Part shown: one piece after another, positions 59,070 to 64,000 of the stretch
Numbering within the stretch: position 1 is the stretch's first letter
How the letters are laid out: every line of letters begins with the position of its first letter
From: Longispora albida DSM 44784
GTDB taxonomy: Bacteria; Actinomycetota; Actinomycetes; Mycobacteriales; Micromonosporaceae
Direction of reading: 5' to 3'
DNA length: 64,000 nt
Assembly (NCBI RefSeq): GCF_000379825.1
Contig: NZ_KB903835.1
Coordinates: 331,637-395,636, forward strand
Notes under the pieces: model-generated
Database searches by the model: none
What the model was told of the DNA's origin: nothing
The model's input: the letters and a program-made list of their open reading frames with translations, nothing else
Made by a program: the position numbers and the translations under genes

Positions 59070-59193
59070 GGCCGCCCTTTCCCGGTACCCGGCGACGGCA
59101 GGCTGACCCGGTCAGTTCCCGCCGAGGCCGGGAGAGGGCCGTCCCCCTCGCCCTCTCCCGGCCACTATCCGTACCGCCGACCAGGGAGGCCAG

Positions 59194-60231
59194 GTGGAAG
59201 AACACCGGTCGTTGATCGTCACGGCCGACCCGCACCTGCTCGACGAGCTGCTCCGGCTCACAGCCGCGGCCGGCATCCTGCCGATGGTGGCACCGGACGT
59301 CGTCGCGGCCCGGGCACTGTGGTCGGCCGCGCCGCTCGTGATCGTCGGCGGCGACCAGGCGCAGGCGTGGGCCAGGGCACGGCTGCCCCGGCGGCCCCGG
59401 ACGGTGCTGGTGCTGACGGGCGAGCCCGACGGGCAGCTCTGGCAGGTCGCCGAGTGGCTGGGCGTGGAGCACGTCGCCGCGCTGCCCGCCGCCGAGCACT
59501 GGCTGATGCAGAAGTTCGAGGCACTGGCCGCCGGCCGTCCGGTACCTGTGATCGGAGTTGTCGGGGGCCGGGGCGGAGCCGGGGCCTCGGTCCTGGCCGC
59601 CGGGCTCGCGGTGACAGCGGCCCGGCAGGGCGCGCGAGCACTGCTGGTCGACGCCGACCCGCTCGGTGGCGGCGCTGATCTGGTACTGGGCTGGGAGAAC
59701 CTCGACGGCCTGCGCTGGCCGGAGCTGTCCCGCGCCGAACTGGGCAAGCTACCGGCTGGCGGGCGGCTCACCGTGCTCGCCCAGGGCCGCGACGAACCGG
59801 TCGACCTGACCGGTGACCTGGTGGACGCTGCGGTACGGACCGGCCAGCAGGGCTGCGACCTGATGGTGGTCGACCTGCCCCGGACCTTCGACGAGGCGGC
59901 GCGCCGGGCACTGGAACACGCCGACCGCCTGCTGCTCGTCGTACCAGCGGAGCTGCGTGCCTGCGCGGCGGCGGCTCAGGTCGTCCTGCGAGCCGGCCCG
60001 CAGCGTGCCCCGATGGAGGTGGTGGTCCGGCTGCCCTCGCCGGGGCGGCTGCGCCCCAAGGAGGTCGCGCGGGCGCTCGGGCTGCCGCTGGCTGGCGCGC
60101 TCCGGTCGGAGCCCGGGCTGGCAGCGGCTCTGGAGCAGGGCACAGCGCCGGCGTCGGAGGGACGCGGGCCGCTCGCCGAGCTGTGCGAGCACCTGCTGAG
60201 CGGAGCGGGGAAGCCGATATGGCAGTCGTGA
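59194..60231 (+). CDS. ssd: Septum-site determining protein Ssd (MinD/ParA-like, TadZ/CpaE role)
   Basis: A 345-residue protein. The N-terminal 115 residues are receiver-like (LIVTADPHLLDELLRLTAAAGI). The C-terminal MinD/ParA-type domain carries a deviant P-loop VVGGRGGAGAS (near residue 122; Ala-Ser replaces Lys-Thr/Ser, so ATP binding may be weak), LLVDADPLGGGADLVLG and LMVVDLPRTFDEA. In M. tuberculosis Ssd (Rv3660c) affects septation; in Tad systems the equivalent TadZ/CpaE localises the pilus machine. The start GTG 59194 has AGGGAGG upstream. It heads the tad operon, 34 bp before tadA. Confidence 0.93.
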   Translation: MEEHRSLIVTADPHLLDELLRLTAAAGILPMVAPDVVAARALWSAAPLVIVGGDQAQAWARARLPRRPRTVLVLTGEPDGQLWQVAEWLGVEHVAALPAAEHWLMQKFEALAAGRPVPVIGVVGGRGGAGASVLAAGLAVTAARQGARALLVDADPLGGGADLVLGWENLDGLRWPELSRAELGKLPAGGRLTVLAQGRDEPVDLTGDLVDAAVRTGQQGCDLMVVDLPRTFDEAARRALEHADRLLLVVPAELRACAAAAQVVLRAGPQRAPMEVVVRLPSPGRLRPKEVARALGLPLAGALRSEPGLAAALEQGTAPASEGRGPLAELCEHLLSGAGKPIWQS

Positions 60232-60265
60232 CGACAGGGTGCGCGGTGTCGCCGGGGAGCGTGGG

Positions 60266-61279
60266 ATGAGTGATCTGACTGGGCCGCTGGGCGTCCTGCT
60301 CGCGGACGAGCGGGTGACCGACATCCTGATCAACGGTCCGGGAGAGGTGTGGGTCGACCGGGGATCCGGGCTGGTACGCGGCCCACGGCTCCGGCTGGGC
60401 GGTGCCGCCGAACTGCGGGCCTACGCGCAGCAGCTGGCCGCCTCGTGCGGGCGCCGGCTCGACGACGCGAGTCCGTGCGTCGATGCCCGGCTGCCGGATG
60501 GGAGCAGGCTGCACGCGGTGCTGCCGCCGATCGCGCGGCGCGGGCCCTACCTGTCGCTGCGGCTCTACCGGAGGCAGTCGTTCGGCCTGGCCGACCTCGT
60601 CGAGCCGGGAATCGCCGAGCTGCTGTCGGCCATGGTCAGAGCCCGGCTGGCGTTCCTGGTGACGGGCGCGACCGGTTCCGGGAAGACGACACTGCTGAAC
60701 GCGCTCCTGGGCGAGGTACCGCCGACAGAGCGGATCGTGCTCGTCGAGGACTTCGCGGAGCTCCGGCCACAGCATCCGCACGTGGTGGGGCTGGAAACCA
60801 GGACGTCCAACGTGGAGGGTGCCGGATCGGTCGGGCTGGCTCAGCTCGTACGGGAGGCGCTGCGGATGCGGCCCGACCGGATCGTCGTCGGCGAGGCCCG
60901 TGGCGCGGAACTCGTTGACCTGCTGGCCGCGCTGAACACCGGCCACGAGGGCGGAGCGGGGACTCTGCACGCCAATGCGCCGGCCGAGGTGCCGGCGCGG
61001 CTTGAGGCGCTAGGCCTGCACGGCGGGCTCGGGCGTGCGGCGCTGCACGCGCAGATCTCGGGGGCGTTGCAGGTGGTGGTGCATGTCAGCCGGGTACCGG
61101 AAGGGCGGGCTGTCACGGAGATCGGCCTGTTCCGGGCCGGGGATGACGCCCTGGTGGTCGTGCATCCGGTGTGGGCACGTGGCTGGGGCCCCAGCACCGC
61201 CGCGCCGGACCTGGCCCGCCTGCTCGCCGCACGCGGAGTCGAACGAACGCCGGCGTTGCTGACAGGTGACGCGCGATGA
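60266..61279 (+). CDS. tadA: TadA/CpaF-type secretion ATPase
   Basis: A 337-residue hexameric secretion ATPase of the type II/IV family. The N-terminal domain has [17 protein letters not shown]. Walker A is [15 protein letters not shown] (near residue 135), the Asp box is [14 protein letters not shown], Walker B is [14 protein letters not shown], and the His box is [14 protein letters not shown]. It powers assembly of Flp-type pili. GGGGAG lies about 8 nt before ATG 60266. Its stop overlaps tadB by ATGA. Orthologous to Rv3659c. At 337 residues it lacks the long N-terminal extension of gram-negative CpaF. Confidence 0.95.
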   Translation: MSDLTGPLGVLLADERVTDILINGPGEVWVDRGSGLVRGPRLRLGGAAELRAYAQQLAASCGRRLDDASPCVDARLPDGSRLHAVLPPIARRGPYLSLRLYRRQSFGLADLVEPGIAELLSAMVRARLAFLVTGATGSGKTTLLNALLGEVPPTERIVLVEDFAELRPQHPHVVGLETRTSNVEGAGSVGLAQLVREALRMRPDRIVVGEARGAELVDLLAALNTGHEGGAGTLHANAPAEVPARLEALGLHGGLGRAALHAQISGALQVVVHVSRVPEGRAVTEIGLFRAGDDALVVVHPVWARGWGPSTAAPDLARLLAARGVERTPALLTGDAR

Positions 61280-62007
61280 GACGACGGATTGCCGGATGGG
61301 CCCAGCGGTACCGGGAGCGGTTCGTTGCCGTGACGCTGGGCGGGCGGCGATGGCTGGTGGTGGTGCTCGGTGCCGTGGTGGCAGGCGGGGCGGGGCTGGC
61401 GGTCAGGGGGCCTGTGGCTGGGCTGCTCGCGGCCGGGTACGCGGCGCTCGCCGTCCGCGCCGTGCTGAACCGGCGGCTGACCAGGGCGCACCGGCGAGTA
61501 CAGGAATCGGCGTTCGACACCGTGACAGGGCTGGCAGCCGACCTCCGGGCGGGGCTGCCTCCGCTGGGGGCTTTGGCTGCCGCGCTTGATGAGCTGGGTG
61601 GACACAAAGGACTGAGCGTGCCTGAGGCTGGTGTGCCCGAGATGTTCGCTGTGTTGCGGGCCGATCGGGTGGTCGGGCGGATCGCCGGACGGGTACACGT
61701 GGCGTGGCGGCTCGCGGAACGTACCGGAGCACCACTCGCCACGACTCTCGACCTCGTGGTCGCCGATCAGCGGGCTGAACGGCAGGCGCAGGACCAGCTC
61801 ACCGCTCAACTCGCCGGGACACGGGCGACAGCGGCCATCCTCACCGTCCTGCCAGTCTTCGGGCTGCTGCTCGGGAAGGTACTGGGCGGAGATCCCGTCC
61901 GGGTACTGCTCGACACCGTGCCGGGGGCCGTGTGCGCGATCCTGGCGCTGGGACTGCAGGTAGCCGGGCTGCTCTGGACGGACAGGCTGGTCCGTCATGC
62001 GGGGTAG
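61276..62007 (+). CDS. tadB: TadB-like pilus assembly membrane protein
   Basis: A 243-residue T2SSF-family platform protein. Two N-terminal helices (about 27-45 and 48-63) precede the cytoplasmic F domain ([72 protein letters not shown]). Two C-terminal helices end it. It anchors TadA to the membrane. It overlaps tadA by 4 nt and tadC by 11 nt. It is short for the family, as in other actinobacterial Tad loci (Rv3658c). Confidence 0.9.
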   Translation: MRRRIAGWAQRYRERFVAVTLGGRRWLVVVLGAVVAGGAGLAVRGPVAGLLAAGYAALAVRAVLNRRLTRAHRRVQESAFDTVTGLAADLRAGLPPLGALAAALDELGGHKGLSVPEAGVPEMFAVLRADRVVGRIAGRVHVAWRLAERTGAPLATTLDLVVADQRAERQAQDQLTAQLAGTRATAAILTVLPVFGLLLGKVLGGDPVRVLLDTVPGAVCAILALGLQVAGLLWTDRLVRHAG

Positions 62008-62701
62008 CGAGGGCGGCACCGGTCGCGCGCGGCGAGTCCGGGGGAGGCGCGTCCGGACCCGGCTTCACCAGCTTCGGCTGCCGGGCGGGCCGGTCCACCG
62101 GCGTCCGGTCGCGCCAGCGGTACTGGTCTCCGTGACGGCTGGCCTCGCGGTCGCCTCGTACACCGAAGGCTGGCCCGGGCGCATCGGTGCGGTGCTGACC
62201 GGCCTCGGTACCTGGGCGGGAATCAGGAAGCTGGAACCAGCCGGAGCGCGCCGGGAACGGCTGCGGATCGAGGCTGACGCGGCGTTCGCGGCTGATCTGC
62301 TCGCCGGAGTACTCCGAGCCGGGGCGCCGCCGGCCGCTGCCGCGCAAGCCGTGGGCGCGACCCTCGGCGGGCCACTGGGCGAGCGGCTGACGTCCGTGTC
62401 CGTCGGGCTCCGGATGGGACGGCCGCCTGCTGAGGCCTGGGCTGCCGTCGCCGGTACCCGCTCCGGCAGCAGGCTGGCCGCCGCCGCGATCCGGAGCAGC
62501 GAGAGCGGGTCCGGGCTCGCCGTGAGCCTCGACCGGCTGGCCGGCGAGATCCGCGCCGAACGGCTCGCGTCGGTCACCGGCCGGGCGCATCGGGCTGCGG
62601 TGCTGGTCGTCCTGCCACTCGGGCTGTGTTTCCTGCCCGCGTTCATGCTCGGCGGGTTCGTACCCGTCCTGATCACGATCCTCCACCAGGTGCTGCCGTG
62701 A
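61997..62701 (+). CDS. tadC: TadC-like pilus assembly membrane protein
   Basis: A 234-residue T2SSF protein. A basic N-terminal tail ([17 protein letters not shown]) leads to a short hydrophobic segment near residue 45. The F domain follows ([53 protein letters not shown]), then a C-terminal pair of helices ([32 protein letters not shown]). It acts with TadB as the inner-membrane platform. ATG 61997 overlaps tadB by 11 nt. Orthologous to Rv3657c. Confidence 0.9.
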   Translation: MRGSEGGTGRARRVRGRRVRTRLHQLRLPGGPVHRRPVAPAVLVSVTAGLAVASYTEGWPGRIGAVLTGLGTWAGIRKLEPAGARRERLRIEADAAFAADLLAGVLRAGAPPAAAAQAVGATLGGPLGERLTSVSVGLRMGRPPAEAWAAVAGTRSGSRLAAAAIRSSESGSGLAVSLDRLAGEIRAERLASVTGRAHRAAVLVVLPLGLCFLPAFMLGGFVPVLITILHQVLP

Positions 62702-62729
62702 GCAGTGCCGGCGAACAGAAAGGACGCTG

Positions 62730-62918
62730 ATGTCTCAGCTGACACTCCGACTGATCAAGATCCGTTCCAGGCTGCGCGGGGACGCCGGGATGTCCACCGC
62801 CGAGTACGCCATCGGCGTGCTAGCAGCCGCCGCGTTCGGGGCGGTGCTGTACAAGGTGGTCACCTCGTCCACGGTTCAGACCGCGTTGACTGCCCTGATC
62901 GAGCGGGCGCTGAAATGA
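62730..62918 (+). CDS. DUF4244 Flp-pilin-like protein
   Basis: A 62-residue pilin-like protein. A basic leader (LTLRLIKIRSRLRGDAG) is followed by MSTAEYAIGVLAAAAFGAVLYKVV, a hydrophobic helix with Glu five residues after the likely prepilin cleavage site (G|MSTAE). This is the DUF4244 pattern and presumably the major pilin of this Tad system, equivalent to Rv3656c. AGAAAGGA lies upstream of ATG 62730. The stop overlaps tadE by ATGA. No prepilin peptidase gene is in the window. Confidence 0.92.
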   Translation: MSQLTLRLIKIRSRLRGDAGMSTAEYAIGVLAAAAFGAVLYKVVTSSTVQTALTALIERALK

Positions 62919-63280
62919 GAGCCAGGTACGGGAAGCGGGCCGGCGACAGCGGCTCGGCAACCGTGGAACTCGCGATAGGCCTGCTGTCGGTGTCAGTCTT
63001 CCTCGTCGCGGGACTGGCCGGTATCAGCGCCATCACCGCCCAGCTCCGATGCGTGGACGCGGCCCGGGAAGCCGCCCGTGCCGAAGCGCGGGGCGAACCA
63101 GGTGTCGCGGCCGGTCAACGGTCGGCCCCAGCCGGGGCGACGATCACCATCGGAGGCAACGGAAACACGGTCTCCGCCAGGGTCGCCGTGGTGGTGTACC
63201 CGCTGGGCGGGCTGCTGCCCTCGATACCGGTCAGCGCTGAGGCGGTGGCGGCCCGGGAGCCCGGGGAGGAGACGCCATGA
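62915..63280 (+). CDS. tadE: TadE-like pseudopilin
   Basis: A 121-residue minor pilin. The conserved GSATVELAIGLLSVSVFLVAGLAGI gives a membrane helix with the TadE Glu after GSATV. The outer part AAREAARAEARGEPGVAA is typical of TadE. ATG 62915 overlaps the DUF4244 stop, and the stop overlaps the next ATG (ATGA at 63277). Orthologous to Rv3655c. Confidence 0.9.
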   Translation: MRARYGKRAGDSGSATVELAIGLLSVSVFLVAGLAGISAITAQLRCVDAAREAARAEARGEPGVAAGQRSAPAGATITIGGNGNTVSARVAVVVYPLGGLLPSIPVSAEAVAAREPGEETP

Positions 63281-63669
63281 CCCGAGCTTGCGAGGCGAGC
63301 CGGGTATCCGTGACCGAGTGGCGTGAGCGGGGGTCGGCCTCAGTCATCGCGATGGGTACCGGTGCGCTCCTGCTGAGCGTCGGCCTGGCTTGCATGGGCA
63401 TCGGCTCAGCGGTCGTCGCCCGGCACCGGGCCGGCAGCGCGGCCGACCTCGGGGCTCTTGCCGGGGCGGTTCATGCGATGGCCGGGGCCGAGGTTGCCTG
63501 CTCGGAGGTGGAGGAGATCGTCGCAGCCAACGGCGGGCGGGTCGCTTCGTGCACTGTGGACGGGCTCGACGTGCTGGTGGCTGTGGAGGTGAGGCCTGCC
63601 GGGTACGCAGGACGGTTCGGGGTGGCCCGGGCTGTTGCCCGGGCTGGGCCGTTGAGCGCGCCTGGGTGA
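63277..63669 (+). CDS. TadE-like secretion protein, last gene of tad operon (Rv3654c-like)
   Basis: A 130-residue protein. One membrane helix (GSASVIAMGTGALLLSVGLACMGI, residues ~19-42) is followed by RHRAGSAADLGALAGAVHAMAG, the signature of the actinobacterial TadG/TadE-like family at this place. Three cysteines occur, in MAGAEVACSEVEEI and ASCTVDG and in the helix. It is coupled to tadE by ATGA. Orthologous to Rv3654c. A hairpin at 63899-63933 probably ends the operon. Confidence 0.88.
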   Translation: MTRACEASRVSVTEWRERGSASVIAMGTGALLLSVGLACMGIGSAVVARHRAGSAADLGALAGAVHAMAGAEVACSEVEEIVAANGGRVASCTVDGLDVLVAVEVRPAGYAGRFGVARAVARAGPLSAPG

Positions 63670-64000
63670 GGGGGAGCTAGCTGGACTGGGGGTGGGCTGG
63701 TTCTGGGCTGGTGAGCTGGAGCCGTCTGCTGGGCAGTGCGGTGCGGGCACGTTTGGGCTGGCTGGCTGGCTGGAGGCTTGGAGGTGTCTCTGGGGTCGAG
63801 GCTGGTTGGTCGCTGAGGGCGCTGGTTCTCTGTCGCCACGGTGGTGTCGGCGCGGTTGGGGGCGGGCGTTGGTCCTGGGTGCGTTGGGCGTGGGGTAGGG
63901 CGATGCTGCGGAGTGCCCAGGCGCAGCATCGCCTGGCCCTGGCGAGAGGCTGGTGCTGGTGCGCTCACCGGGCGGGATCTTGGGGCAAGTCAGGGGCGGG
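63670..64000. other. Low-complexity, apparently non-coding right end
   Basis: This 331-bp end is rich in GGCT/CTGG runs (for example GGCTGGCTGGCTGG near 63757). Open frames on both strands are compositional and lack family features. It holds the hairpin at 63899-63933. Confidence 0.5.
63899..63933 (+). terminator. Hairpin, probable tad operon terminator
   Basis: A perfect 12-bp stem (GGCGATGCTGCG, 63899-63910 with 63922-63933), 11-nt loop, no U-run, 230 bp past the last tad gene. Confidence 0.6.

Larger units (their letters stand above)
58375..59193. other. Long non-coding stretch between 6C RNA and ssd
   Basis: About 820 bp with no credible gene; possible ORFs in all frames lack family features and coupling. 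It contains a 12-bp tandem repeat (58939-59010) and DnaA boxes (59042-59069), described separately. Base composition in 58400-58780 is less GC-rich than the flanks. The right end has AGGGAGG (59183-59189), the ribosome site of ssd. Confidence 0.6.

Noticed and set aside
58553..59215. Plus-strand ORFs with Gly-Phe-Ala-Arg or similar tetrapeptide repeats
   Set aside because: The repeat comes from the 12-bp tandem DNA repeat, which keeps every frame open; no start signal or homology.
63471..63968. 165-codon Pro/Thr-rich minus ORF at the right end
   Set aside because: Antisense to the last tad gene and to low-complexity CTGG runs; composition only.
1..64000. tRNA, rRNA, CRISPR array, insertion sequence or prophage
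   Set aside because: No cloverleaf, regular spacer-repeat array, transposase or phage gene was recognised by reading; a tRNAscan and IS search would settle this.

Overview
This is GC-rich actinobacterial DNA. Starts are often GTG or TTG, neighbouring genes overlap by ATGA or GTGA, and there are a WhiB regulator, a GlxR-type Crp, a 6C RNA and a type VII (ESX) secretion locus. The gene order matches the Mycobacterium tuberculosis block Rv3682 (ponA2) to Rv3654c: bifunctional PBP, whiB4, two ArsA-like ATPases, a DUF4177 protein, RidA, metallo-beta-lactamase hydrolase, crp, nth, TlpA-like lipoprotein, CoA Nudix, marP, ephE, acs, Rv3661-like HAD phosphatase, 6C RNA, ssd and the Tad locus. ESX genes built like this are common in non-mycobacterial actinomycetes; the sequence alone does not identify the genus.

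The conserved block is broken by inserted accessory segments. (a) 6844-11391: a 1150-residue zinc-ribbon/adenylate cyclase/AAA/TPR protein and a tandem pair of LppU-like membrane proteins, just before crp. (b) 12398-15654: cbiZ, a Gfo/Idh/MocA oxidoreductase and a CapA-like protein, between crp and nth. (c) 17586-18894: a divergent NAD(P)-binding protein/Rrf2 regulator pair. (d) 20242-41920: a 22-kb ESX region between marP and ephE. (e) 44521-50207: secreted proteins (M6 metalloprotease, 5'-nucleotidase, a small Cys-containing protein) and a SARP-type regulator, between nhaA and acs. (f) 53199-57302: a 6PGDH-like protein, a GH35 beta-galactosidase and a GH29 fucosidase.

The ESX region holds the full membrane core: eccB, eccC (CaCb fused), eccD and eccE, plus two mycosins, a PE-like/PPE-like pair, a WXG100-like protein and a DUF1023 hydrolase. 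Less expected members are a 356-residue protein with papain-type Gln/Cys/His/Asn signatures, an M13 metallopeptidase coupled to eccC, a Fic AMPylase candidate with an array of six operator half-sites, and an SseB-domain protein. Gene orientation alternates, so several short divergent promoters control the locus.

At the right end, the HAD phosphatase, a 6C RNA with three C-rich loops, and a 1-kb non-coding stretch with a 12-bp tandem repeat and two perfect DnaA boxes lie before the septum-site protein gene ssd. The operon ssd-tadA-tadB-tadC-DUF4244-tadE-tadE-like follows and closes at a hairpin near 63.9 kb.

Two features recur through the window. At least nine genes have a TANNNT -10 element exactly 6 nt before the start codon, the layout of leaderless transcripts. 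Two nearly identical perfect palindromes, 30 kb apart, sit next to stop codons and differ by one compensated base pair.
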